A stretch of 64,000 nt of DNA from Mercurialis annua (lineage: Eukaryota; Streptophyta; Magnoliopsida; Malpighiales; Euphorbiaceae). Below, piece after piece: positions 52,062-64,000 of the stretch. Numbering within the stretch: the stretch's first letter is position 1; the number at the start of each line of letters is the position of its first letter. Position numbers and translations under genes: made by a program. Under the pieces are notes generated by a model that was not told where the DNA came from, made no database searches, and worked only from the letters and a program-made list of their open reading frames with translations. Location: assembly GCF_937616625.2 (NCBI RefSeq), contig NC_065570.1, forward strand, positions 36,091,665 through 36,155,664. The letters run 5' to 3'.

Positions 52062-54179
52062 CTTTGGTCATGGGAACGACGCGTTAAAGAGACTTGAGAC
52101 GTGACATACTAATCTAGCGTCACTTTTCACGCACACTTTGCGTAATATAATCTAACCATGCTTAGATAAAGGGACTTGAGACGCGACATACAAATCTAGC
52201 GTCACTTTTTGAGCACACTTTGTGTAAAATAACCTAACCATGCTTAGGTAATCGGAATGACGCGTTAAAGAGACATGAGATGCGACATACTAATCTATTT
52301 TCACTTTTCACGCACACTTTGTGTAATATAACCTAACCATACTTAGGTAATCAGAACGACGCATTTGAGACACTTGTGACGCGACATAGGCATGGTAATC
52401 GAAACGACGCATTAAAGAGACACTTGTTACGCGACATAAGCATGGTAATCGAAACGACGCATTAAAGAGACTTGAAACGCGTAATACTAATCTAGCGTCA
52501 CTTTTTACGCACGCTTTGCGTAATATAACCTACCCATATTTAGGAAATCGAAATGACGCGTTAAAGAGACTTGAGTAACGACATATTATTAATCAAGCGC
52601 CAGTTTTCACGCACACTTTGAGTAATATAACCTAACCATGCTTAGATAATCGGAACACCGCGTTAAAGAGACTTGCGACGCGACATACTAATCTAGTTTC
52701 ACTTTTCACGCACTCTTTTCGTAATATAACCTATTCATGCTTAGGTAATTGGAATACGCATTAAAAAGACTCGAGACATGACATACTAATCTCGCATAAA
52801 ATAACCTAACCATGCATAGGTAATCGGCACGACGCGTTAAAGAGACTTGAGACACGACAAACTAATTTATTGTCACTTTTCACGCACACTTTGCGTAATA
52901 TAACCTAACCATGCTTAGGTAATCAGAACGACGCGTTAGAGACACTTCTAACGCGACATAAGAACAGTAATCGAAACGACGCGTTAAAGCGACTTGAAAC
53001 ACGCCATACTAATCTAGCGTCACTTTTCACACACACTTTGCGTATTACAACCTAATCAAGATTAGGAAATGAGAACAACGTGATAAAGAGACTTATTGCG
53101 TAATATAAACTAACCATGCTTAGGTAATCGGAACGACGCGTTAAAGAGAGTTGAGACACGACAAACTAATTTATTGTCACTTTTCACGCACACTTTTGCG
53201 TAATTAACCTAACCATGCTTAGGTAATCAGAACGACGCGTTAGAGACACTTCTAACGCGACATAAGAACAGTAATCGAAACGACGCGTTAAAGCGACTTG
53301 AAACACGCCATACTAATCTAGCGTCACTTTTCATGCACACTTTGCGTAATACAACCTAACCATGCTTAGGTAATCGGAACGACGCGATATAGAGAGTTGA
53401 GATGCGACATACTAATCTAGCGTCCCTTTTCACGCACACTTCGCGTAAAATAACCTAACCATGCTTAGGTAATCGGAACGGCACGTAAAAGACACTTGCA
53501 ACGCGACATACTAATATATTGTCACTTTTCACGCGCACTTTGCGTAATATAACCTAACCAAGCTTTGGTAATCGGAACGACGTGTTACAGAGACTTGTAA
53601 AGCGACATAAGCATGGTAATCGAAACGATACATTAAAGAGACTTGAGACACGACATACTAACCTAGCAAGTGTTTTCACGCGCACATTGCGTAATATAAC
53701 CTAAGCATGCTTTTGTAATCGGAACGACGCGTTAAAGAGAGTTGAGATGCGACAAACTAATCTAGCGTCCCTTTTCACGCACACTTCGCGTAAAATAACC
53801 TAACCATGCTTAGGTAATCGGAACGGCACGTTAAAGACACTTGCAAAGCGACATACTAATCTATTGTCACTTTTCACGCACACTTTGCGTAATATAACCT
53901 AACCAAGCTTTGGTAATCGGAACGACGTGTTACAGAGACTTGTAAAGCGACATAAGCATGGTAATCAAAACGATACATTAAAGAGACTTGTAACGTGACA
54001 TAAGTATGGTAATCGAAACGTTACGTTAAAGAGACTTGAGACGCGCCATACTAATCTAACGTCACTTTTTACGCACACTTTGCGTAATATTACTTAACCA
54101 TGCTTAAGTAATCGTAACAACGTGTTAAGAAGACTTGTGACGCGACATACTAATCAGCGACAGTTTTAACATAACCATG
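52062..54179 (+). repeat. Higher-order unit N (2118 bp, internal 304-bp duplication)
   Basis: It has the same plan as unit M but is longer. The segment with GACACGACAAACTAATTTAT occurs twice, at 52851 and 53155, a 304-bp spacing. Subtracting this gives 1814 bp, essentially the length of unit M. Confidence 0.88.
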
Positions 54180-55975
54180 CTTTGGTCATGGGAACGACGC
54201 GTTAAAGAGACTTGAGACGTGACATACTAATCTAGCGTCACTTTTCACGCACACTTTGCGTAATATAATCTAACCATTACCATGCTTAGGTAATCGGAAT
54301 GACGCGTTAAAGAGACATGAGATGCGACATACTAATCTATTTTCACTTTTCACGCACACTTTGTGTAATATAACCTAACCATGCTTAGGTAATCAGAACG
54401 ACGCATTAGAGACACTTGTGACGCGACATAAGCATGGTAATCGAAACGACGCATTGAAAAGACACTTGTTACGCGACATAAGCATGGTAATCGAAACGAC
54501 GCATTAAAGAGACTTGAAACGCGTAATACTAATCTAGCGTCACTTTTTACGCACGCTTTGCGTAATATAACCTAACCATATTTAGGAAATCGAAATGACG
54601 CGTTAAAGAGACTTGAGTAACGACATATTATTAATCAAGCGCCAGTTTTCACGCACACTTTGAGTAATATAACCTAACCATGCTTAGATAATCGGAACAA
54701 CGCGTTAAAGAGACTTGAGACGCGACATACTAATCTAGTTTCACTTTTCACGCACTCTTTACGTAATATAACCTATTCAAGCTTAGGTAATTGGAATACG
54801 CATTAAAAAGACTCGAGACATGACATACTAATCTCGCATAAAATAACCTAACCATGCATAGGTAATCGGCACGACGCGTTAAAGAGACTTGAGACACGAC
54901 AAACTAATTTATTGTCACTTTTCACGCACACTTTGCGTAATATAACCTAACCATTCTTAGGTAATCAGAACGACGCGTTAGAGACACTTCTAACGCGACA
55001 TAAGAACAGTAATCGAAACGACGCGTTAAAGCGACTTGAAACACGCCATACTAATCTAGCGTCACTTTTCACACACACTTTGCGTATTACAACCTAATCA
55101 AGATTAGGAAATGAGAACAACGTGATAAAGAGACTTATTGCGTAATATAAACTAACCATGCTTAGGTAATCAGAACGACGCGTTAAAGAGAGTTGAGATG
55201 CGACATACTAATCTAGCGTCTCTTTTCACGCACACTTCGCGTAAAATAACCTAACCATGCTTAGGTAATCGGAACGGCACGTTAAAGACACTTGCAACGC
55301 GACATACTAATATATTGTCACTTTTCACGCACACTTTGCGTAATATAACCTAACCAAACTTTGGTAATCGGAACGACGTGTTACAGAGACTTGTAAAGCG
55401 ACATAAGCATGGTAATCGAAACGATACATTAAAGAGACTTGAGACACGACATACTAACCTAGCAAGTGTTTTCACGCGCACATTGCGTAATATAACCTAA
55501 GCATGCTTTTGTAATCGGAACGACGCGTTAAAGAGAGTTGAGATGCGACATACTAATCAAGCGTCCCTTTTCACGCACACTTCGCGTAAAATAACCTAAC
55601 CATGCTTAGGTAATCGGAACGGCACGTTAAAGACACTTGCAAAGCGACATACTAATCTATTGTCACTTTTCACGCACACTTTGCGTAATATAACCTAATC
55701 AAGCTTTGGTAATCGGAACGACGTGTTACAGAGACTTGTAAAGCGACATAAGCATGGTAATCAAAACGATACATTAAAGAGACTTGTAACGTGACATAAG
55801 TATGGTAATCGAAACGTTACGTTAAAGAGACTTGAGACGCGCCATACTAATCTAACGTCACTTTTTACGCACACTTTGCATAATATTACTTAACCATGCT
55901 TATGTAATCGTAACAACGTGTTAAGAAGACTTGTGACGCGACATACTAATCAGCGACAGTTTTAACATAACCATG
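54180..55975 (+). repeat. Higher-order unit O (1796 bp)
   Basis: This unit follows the shared variant order. Near 54280 the segment with CTTAGATAAAGGGACTTG is missing: TCTAACCATTACCATGC joins two monomers directly, a deletion of about one monomer compared with M, N and P. Confidence 0.87.
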
Positions 55976-58900
55976 CTTTGGTCATGGGAACGACGCGTTA
56001 AAGAGACTTGAGACGTGACATACTAATCTAGCGTCACTTTTCACGCACACTTTGCGTAATATAATCTAACCATGCTTAGATAAAGGGACTTGAGACGCGA
56101 CATACAAATCTAGCGTCATTTTTTGCGCACACTTTGTGTAAAATAACCTAACCATGCTTAGGTAATCGGAATGACGCGTTAAAGAGACATGAGATGCGAC
56201 ATACTAATCTATTTTCACTTTTCACGCACACTTTGTGTAATATAACCTAACCATGCTTAGGTAATCAGAACGACGCATTAGAGACACTTGTGACGCGACA
56301 TAAGCATGGTAATCGAAACGACGCATTAAAAAGACACTTGTTACGCGACATAAGCATGGTAATCGAAACGACGCATTAAAGAGACTTGAAACGCGTAATA
56401 CTAATCTAGCGTCACTTTTTACGCACGCTTTGCGTAATATAACCTAACCATATTTAGGAAATCGAAATGACGCGTTAAAGAGACTTGAGTAACGACATAT
56501 TATTAATCAAGCGCCAGTTTTCACGCACACTTTGAGTAATATAACCTAACCATGCTTAGATAATCGGAACAACGCGTTAAAGAGACTTGAGACGCGACAT
56601 ACTAATCTAGTTTCACTTTTCACGCACTCTTTACGTAATATAACCTATGCAAGCTTAGGTAATTGGAATACGCATTAAAAAGACTCGAGACATGACATAC
56701 CAATCTCGCATAAAATAACCTAACCATGCATAGGTAATCGGCACGACGCGTTAAAGAGACTTCAGACACGACAAACTAATTTATTGTCACTTTTCACGCA
56801 CACTTTGCGTAATATAACCTAACCATTCTTAGGTAATCAGAACGACGCGTTAGAGACACTTCTAACGCGACATAAGAACAGTAATCGAAACGACGCGTTA
56901 AAGCGACTTGAAACACGCCATACTAATCTAGCGTCACTTTTCACACACACTTTGCGTATTACAACCTAATCAAGATTAGGAAATGAGAACAACGTGATAA
57001 AGAGACTTATTGCGTAATATAAACAAACCATGCTTAGGTAATCGGAACGACGCGTTAAAGAGAGTTGAGATGCGACATACTAATCTAGCATCCCTTTTCA
57101 CGCACACTTCGTGTAAAATAACCTAACCATGCTTAGGTAATCGGAACGGCACGTTAAAGACACTTGCAACGCGACATACTAATATATTGTCACTTTTCAC
57201 GCACACTTTGCGTAATATAACCTAACCAAGCTTTGGTAATCGGAACGACGTGTTACAGAGACTTGTAAAGCGACATAAGCATGGTAATCGAAACGATACA
57301 TTAAAGAGACTTGAGACACGACATACTAACCTAGCAAGTGTTTTCACGCGCACATTGCGTAATATAACCTAAGCATGCTTTTGTAATCGGAACGACGCGT
57401 TAAAGAGAGTTGGGATGCGACATACTAATCTAGCGTCCCTTTTCACGCACACTTCGCGTAAAATAACCTAACCATGCTTAGGTAATCGGAACGGCACGTT
57501 AAAGACACTTGCAAAGCGACATACTAATCTATTGTCACTTTTCACGCACACTTTGCGTAATATAACCTAACCAAGCTTTGGTAATCGGAACGACGTGTTA
57601 CAGAGACTTGTAAAGCGACATAAGCATGGTAATCAAAACGATACATTAGAGAGACTTGAGACGCGCCATACTAATCTAACGTCACTTTTCACGCACAGTT
57701 TGCATAATATAACCTAACCATGGTTAGGTAATCGGAACGAAGCATTAAAGAGAATTGAGACACGACATACTAACCTAGCAATAGTATTCAAGCACACATT
57801 GCGTAATATAACCTAACCATGCTTAGGTAATCGGAACGACGCGTTAAAGAGACTTGGGACAAGACATAATAATCTATTTTCACATTTTACGCACACTTTG
57901 TGTAATATAACCTAACCATGCTTAGGTAATCGGAACGACGCGTTAGAGAGACTTGTGACGCGACATAAGCATGGTAATCGAAATGACACGCTACAGAGAA
58001 TTGAGACACGACATACAAATCTATTGTCGCTTTTCACGCACAATTTGCGTAATATAACCTAACCATGTTAGGTAATCGGAACGAAGCATTAGAGAGACTT
58101 GAGATGCGACATACTAATCTAGCGTCACTTTTCACGCACAGTTTGCTTAATATAACCTAACCATGCTTAGGTAATTGGAACGCCGCGTTAGAGAGACTTG
58201 TGACACGACATACTAATCTAGCGTCACTTTTCACGCACACTTTACGTTAACTAAAACATGCTTAGGTAATCGGAACGACGCGTTAGAGAGACTTGTGAGA
58301 CGACATAAGCATGGTAATCCAAACGACGCGTTGCAGAGACTTGAGAAGCACCATACTAATCTAGCGTCACTTTTTACGTACGCTTTGCGTAATATAACCT
58401 AGCCATTCTTAGGTAATCATAACGACGCGTTAAAGATACTTGAGAAGCACCATACTAATGTATTGTCACTTTTCACGCACACTTTGCGTAATATAACCAA
58501 ACCATGCTTTGGTAATCGGAACAACGTGTTAGAGAGACTTGCAACGTGACATATGAATTGTAATCGAAACGATACGTTAAAGAGACTTGAGACGCGCCAT
58601 ACTAATCTAACGTCACTTTTTACGCACACTTTGCGTAATATAACTTAACCATGCTTAGGTAATCGTAACAACACGTTAAGGAGACTTGTGATTCGACATA
58701 CTAATCTAGCGACACTTTTAACGCGCACTTGGCATAATATAACATAACCATGCTTTGGTAATCGGAACGACGCGTTAAAGAGACTTGAGACGTGACATAC
58801 TAATCTAGCGTCACTTTTCACGCACACTTTGCTTAATATAATCTAAACATGCTTAGTTAATCGAAACGACGCGTTACAGAGAATTGAGACACGACATACT

Positions 58901-59152
58901 AATCTATTGTCACTTTTCACGCACACTTTGCGTAATATAACCTAGATGTGTTATAGAGACTTGTAACGTGACATAAGTATGGTAATCGAAACGATACGTT
59001 AAAGAGACTTGAGACGCGCCATACTAATCTAACGTCACTTTTTACACACACTTTGCGTAATATTACTTAACCATGCTTAAGTAATCGTAACAACGTGTTA
59101 AGAAGACTTGTGACGCGACATACTAATCAGCGACAGTTTTAACATAACCATG
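55976..59152 (+). repeat. Higher-order unit P (3177 bp, with 1.3-kb extra segment)
   Basis: This unit matches M-O to about 57650. It then contains about 1.3 kb (57650-58945) absent from M-O before returning to the shared TTGTAACGTGACATAAGTATGG stretch. The extra segment includes CTAGCAATAGT, GACAAGACATAATAATC, and GTTAAGGAGACTTGTGATTC. Part of it resembles 14530-14940 in block 1, which lies immediately upstream of the block-1 unit in the same relative order. Confidence 0.87.
57925..57972 (+). repeat. Representative truncated 48-bp unit
   Basis: This unit starts like a normal monomer (GGTAATCGGAACGACGCG, then TTAGAGAGACTTGTGACGCG). After ACATAAGCAT it goes directly into the next GGTAATCG, skipping about 51 bp of the usual second half. 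The same short form recurs across all blocks. It usually carries a correlated set of variants (TTAGAGAGACTTGTGACG) that distinguishes it from full monomers. This suggests a single origin followed by spread, not many independent deletions. Confidence 0.9.
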
Positions 59153-62100
59153 CTTTGGTCATGGGAACGACGCGTTAAAGAGACTTGAGACGTGACATAC
59201 TAATGTAGCGTCACTTTTCACGCACACTTTGCGTAATATAATCTAACCATGCTTAGATAAAGGGACTTGAGACGCGACATACAAATCTAGCGTCACTTTT
59301 TGCGCACACTTTGTGTAAAAGAACCTAACCATGCTTAGGTAATCGGAATGACGCGTTAAAGAGACATGAGATGCGACATACTAATCTATTTTCACTTTAA
59401 ACGCACACTTTGCGTAATATAACCTAACCATGCTTAGGTAATCAGAACGACGCATTAGAGACACTTGTGACGATAAGCATGGTAATCGAAAAGACGCATT
59501 AAAGAGACACTTGTTACGCGACATAAGCATGGTAATCGAAACGACGCATTAAAGAGACACTTGTTACGCGACATAAGCATGGTAATCGAAACGACGCATT
59601 AAAGAGACTTGAAACGCGCAATACTAATCTAGCGTCACTTTTTACGCACGCTTTGCGTAATATAACCTAACCAATTTTAGGAAATCGAAACGACGCTTTA
59701 AAGAGACTTGAGTAACGACATATTAATCTAGCACCAGTTTTCACGCACACTTTGAGTAATATAACCTAACCATGCTTAGGTAATCGGAACAACGCGTTAA
59801 AGAGACTTGAGACGGGACATACTAATCTAGTTTCACTTTTCACGCACTCCTTACGTAATATAACCTATTCATGCTTAGGTAATTGGAATACGCATTAAAA
59901 AGACTCGAGACACGACATACTAATCTCGCATAAAATAACCTAACCATGCATAGGTAATCGGAACGACGCGTTAAAGAGACTTGAGACACGACAAACTAAT
60001 TTGTTGTCACTTTAACATGCACACTTTGCGTAATATAACCTAACCATGCTTAGGTAATCAGAACGACGCGTTAGAGACACTTCTAACGCGACATAAGAAC
60101 AGTAATCGAAACGACGCGTTAAAGCGACTTGAAACACGCCATACTAATCTAGCGTCACTTTTCAGGCACACTTTGCGTATTACAACCTAATCAAGATTAG
60201 GAAATGAGAACAACGTGATAAAGAGACTTATTGCGTAATATAACCTAACCATGCTTAGGTAATCGGAACGACGCGTTAAAGAGAGTTGAGATGCGCATAC
60301 TAATCCAGCGTCCCTTTTCACGCACACTTCGCGTAAAATAACCTAACCATGCTTAGGTAATCGGAACGGCACGTTAGAGACACTTGCAACGCGACATACT
60401 AATATATTGTCACTTTTCACGCACACTTTGCGTAATATAACCTAACCAAGATTTGGTAATCGGAACGACGTTTACAGAGCCTTGTAAAGCGACATAAGCA
60501 TGGTAATCGAAACGATACATTAAAGAGACTTGAGACACGACATACTAACCTAGCAAGTGTTTTCACGCGCACATCGCGTAATATAACCTAAGCATGCTTT
60601 TGTAATCGGAACGACGCGTTAAAGAGAGTTGAGATGCGACATACTAATCTAGCGTCCCTTTTCACGCACACTTCGCGTAAAATAACCTAACTATGCTTAG
60701 GTAATCGGAACGGCACGTTAAAGACACTTGCAAAGAGACATACTAATCTATTGTCCCTTTTCACGCACACTTTGCGTAATATAACCTAACCAAGCTTTGG
60801 TAATCGGAACGACGTGTTACAGAGACTTGTAAAGCGACATAAGCATGGTAATCAAAACGATACATTAGAGAGACTTGAGACGCGCCATACTAATCTAACG
60901 TCACTTTTCACGCACAGTTTGCATAATATAACCTAAGCATGGTTAGGTAATCGGAACGAAGCATTAAAGAGAATTGAGACACGACATACTAACCTAGCAA
61001 TAGTGTTCAAGCACACATTGCGTAATATAACCTAACCATGCTTAGGTAATCGGAACGACGCGTTAAAGAGACTTGGGACAAGACATAATAATCTATTTTC
61101 ACATTTCACGCACACTTTGTGTAATATAACCTAACCATGCTTAGGTAATCGGAACGACGCGTTAGAGAGACTTGTGACGCGACATAAGCATGGTAATCGA
61201 AATGACGCGCTACAGAGAATTGAGACACGACATACAAATCTATTGTCGCTTTTCACGCACAATTTGCGTAATATAACCTAACCATGTTAGGTAATCGGAA
61301 CGAAGCATTAGAGAGACTTGAGATGCGACATACTAATCTAGCGTCACTTTTCACGCACAGTTTGCTTAATATAACCTAACCATGCTTAGGTAATTGGAAC
61401 GCCGCGTTAGAGAGACTTGTGACACGACATACTAATCTAGCGTCACTTTTCACGCACACTTTACGTTAACTAAAACATGCTTAGGTAATCGGAACGACGC
61501 GTTAGAGAGACTTGTGAGACGACATAAGCATGGTAATCCAAACGACGCGTTACAGAGACTTGAGAAGCACCATACTAATCTAGCGTCACTTTTTACGTAC
61601 GCTTTGCGTAATATAACCTAGCCATTCTTAGGTAATCATAACGACGCGTTAAAGATACTTGAGAAGCACCATACTAATGTATTGTCACTTTTCACGCACA
61701 CTTTGCGTAATATAACCAAACCATGCTTTGGTAATCGGAACAACGTGTTAGAGAGACTTGTAACGTGACATATGAATGGTAATCGAAACGATACGTTAAA
61801 GAGACTTGAGACGCGCCATATTAATCTAACGTCACTTTTTACGCACACTTTGCGTAATATAACTTAACCATGCTTAGGTAATCGTAACAACACGTTAAGG
61901 AGACTTGCGATTCGACATACTAATCTAGCGACACTTTTAACGCGCACTTGGCATAATATAACATAACCATGCTTTGGTAATCGGAACGACGCGTTAAAGA
62001 GACTTGAGACGTGACATACTAATCTAGCGTCGCTTTTCACGCACACTTTGCTTAATATAATCTAAACATGCTTAGTTAATCGAAACGACGCGTTACAGAG

Positions 62101-62281
62101 AATTGAGACACGACATACTAATCTATTGTCACTTTTCACGCACACTTTGCGTAATATAACCTAGATGTGTTAGAGAGACTTGTAACGTGACATAAGTATG
62201 GTAATCGAAACGATACGTTAAAGAGACTTGAGACGCGCCATACTAATCTAGCGTCACTTTTTGCGCACACTTTGTGTAAAA
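59153..62281 (+). repeat. Higher-order unit Q (about 3.1 kb)
   Basis: This is the same extended type as P. The 57650-58945 segment recurs at about 60870-62160 with a 3219-bp offset. The end of the unit is shortened: from about 62240 the sequence jumps to TGTAAAAGAACCTAACC. The CTTTGGTCATGGG marker expected near 62370 is therefore missing. Confidence 0.86.
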
Positions 62282-64000
62282 GAACCTAACCATGCTTAGG
62301 TAATCGGAATGACGCGTTAAAGAGACATGAGATGCGACATACTAATCTATTTTCACTTTTCACGCACACTTTGTGTAATATAACCTAACCATGCTTAGGT
62401 AATCAGAACGACGCATTAGAGACACTTGTGACGCGACATAAGCATGGTAATCGAAACGACGCATTAAAGAGACACTTGTTACGCGACATAAGCATGGTAA
62501 TCGAAACGACGCATTAAAGAGACTTGAAACGCGCAATACTAATCTAGCGTCACTTTTTACGCACGCTTTGCGTAATATAACCAAACCATTTTTAGGAAAT
62601 CGAAACGACGCGTTAAAGAGACTTGAGTAACGACATATTAATCTAGCGCCAGTTTTCACGCAAACTTTGAGTAATATAACCTAACCATGCTTAGGTAATC
62701 GGAACAACGCGTTAAAGAGACTTGAGACGGGACATACTAATCTAGTTTCACTTTTCACGCACTCTTTACGTAATATAACCTATTCATGCTTAGGTAATTG
62801 GAATACGCATTTAAAAGACTTGAGACACGACATACTAATCTCGCATAAAATAACCTAACCATGCATAGGTAATCGGAACGACGCGTTAAAGAGACTTGAG
62901 ACACGACAAACTAATTTGTTGTCACTTTAACATGCACACTTTGCGTAATATAACCTAACCATGCTTAGGTAATCAGAACGACGCGTTAGAGACACTTCTA
63001 ACGCGACATAAGAACAGTAATCGAAACGACGCGTTAAAGCGACTTGAAACACGCCATACTAATCTAGCGTCACTTTTCAGGCACACTTTGCGTATTACAA
63101 CCTAATCAAGATTAGGAAATGAGAACAACGTGATAAAGAGACTTATTGCGTAATATAACCTAACCATGCTTAGGTAATCGGAACGACGCGTTAAAGAGAG
63201 TTGAGATGCGCATACTAATCCAGCGTCCCTTTTCACGCACACTTCGCGTAAAATAACCTAACCATGCTTAGGTAATCGGAACGGCACGTTAGAGACACTT
63301 GCAACGCGACATACTAATATATTGTCACTTTTCACGCACACTTTGCGTAATATAACCTAACCAAGATTTGGTAATCGGAACGACGTTTACAGAGCCTTGT
63401 AAAGCGACATAAGCATGGTAATCGAAACGATACATTAAAGAGACTTGAGACACGACATACTAACCTAGCAAGTGTTTTCACGCGCACATCGCGTAATATA
63501 ACCTAAGCATGCTTTTGTAATCGGAACGACGCGTTAAAGAGAGTTGAGATGCGACATACTAATCTAGCGTCCCTTTTCACGCACACTTCGCGTAAAATAA
63601 CCTAACTATGCTTAGGTAATCGGAACGGCACGTTAAAGACACTTGCAAAGAGACATACTAATCTATTGTCCCTTTTCACGCACACTTTGCGTAATATAAC
63701 CTAACCAAGCTTTGGTAATCGGAACGACGTGTTACAGAGACTTGTAAAGCGACATAAGCATGGTAATCAAAACGATACATTAGAGAGACTTGAGACGCGC
63801 CATACTAATCTAACGTCACTTTTCACGCACAGTTTGCATAATATAACCTAAGCATGGTTAGGTAATCGGAACGAAGCATTAAAGAGAATTGAGACACGAC
63901 ATACTAACCTAGCAATAGTGTTCAAGCACACATTGCGTAATATAACCTAACCATGCTTAGGTAATCGGAACGACGCGTTAAAGAGACTTGGGACAAGACA
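62282..64000 (+). repeat. Higher-order unit R (partial, cut by window end)
   Basis: This copy is nearly identical to 59321-61085. The offset is 2961 bp at the start and 2915 bp from about 62520 onward. The change is explained by one 50-bp short unit fewer and four bases more in this copy. The shared rare junction TGAGATGCGCATACTAATCC (60289 and 63204) shows direct descent. The unit continues beyond the window. Confidence 0.9.

Larger units (their letters stand above)
50241..64000 (+). repeat. Satellite block 3: forward orientation, strongly higher-order
   Basis: The monomer returns to the + strand at about 50241 and stays so to the end of the window. Unlike most of block 1, successive 1.8-3.2-kb stretches repeat the same series of diagnostic variants, so this block is a homogenised higher-order repeat array. 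Markers include CTTTGGTCATGGGAACG at 50249, 52062, 54180, 55976 and 59153, and TCAAGATTAGGAAATGAG at 60191 and 63106. The array is cut by the window edge and probably continues. Confidence 0.96.

Noticed and set aside
1..64000. CRISPR-like regular repeats
   Set aside because: The repeats are 99 bp with no unique spacers, vary by substitution and deletion, and extend over 64 kb without cas genes.

Overview
The window is a single large satellite-DNA array from a nuclear genome, almost certainly a plant. I found no protein-coding gene, rRNA, tRNA, CRISPR array or LTR element. The basic unit is a 99-bp monomer (for example 8835-8933). It contains TAATCGGAACGACGCG near its start, GCGTCACTTTTCACGCAC in the middle, and the dyad ACCTAA-CCATGC-TTAGGT at its end. 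It is about 43% G+C and unusually rich in CpG. Scattered among full monomers are truncated units of about 48 bp that keep only the first half of the monomer and end in AAGCATGG. The case for a plant rests on one complete Stowaway-type MITE at 5202-5484, with a CTCCCTCC terminus, 32-bp terminal inverted repeats and a TA target duplication. It is the only foreign insertion I can see.

The array has three orientation blocks. Block 1 (1-28511) reads on the + strand. Block 2 (28512 to about 50240) is the same satellite reverse-complemented. Block 3 (about 50241-64000) returns to the + strand and runs off the window. The first switch, near 28511, is abrupt with no inserted DNA. The second, near 50240, lies in a 10-bp perfect inverted repeat with a 7-bp loop.

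The three blocks are related copies rather than random monomers. Diagnostic variants in block 1 from about 11.4 to 24.75 kb recur in mirrored order in block 2 from about 49.25 down to 29.5 kb, so together they form a very large imperfect inverted duplication. The right arm is longer because it carries extra tandem copies of 2.0-2.25-kb higher-order units. Block 3 is built from a higher-order unit of about 1.8 kb whose diverged relative lies at 15071-16859. It appears as units of 1813, 2118, 1796 and 3177 bp, followed by about 3-kb units. The last two of these, offset by 2915-2961 bp, are nearly identical, so amplification on the right side is recent. Other segmental events are a 1.74-kb duplication (6089-7830 to 26333-28075), a 442-bp tandem duplication (20041-20924) and a 426-bp duplication (44826-45892).

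The short open reading frames are artefacts. The monomer is 99 bp, exactly 33 codons, so a frame that escapes the monomer's stop codon runs into the next copy and yields a repetitive peptide. A centromeric or other heterochromatic block is plausible, but this sequence alone cannot prove it. All similarity statements come from reading by eye; no alignment or database search was run.
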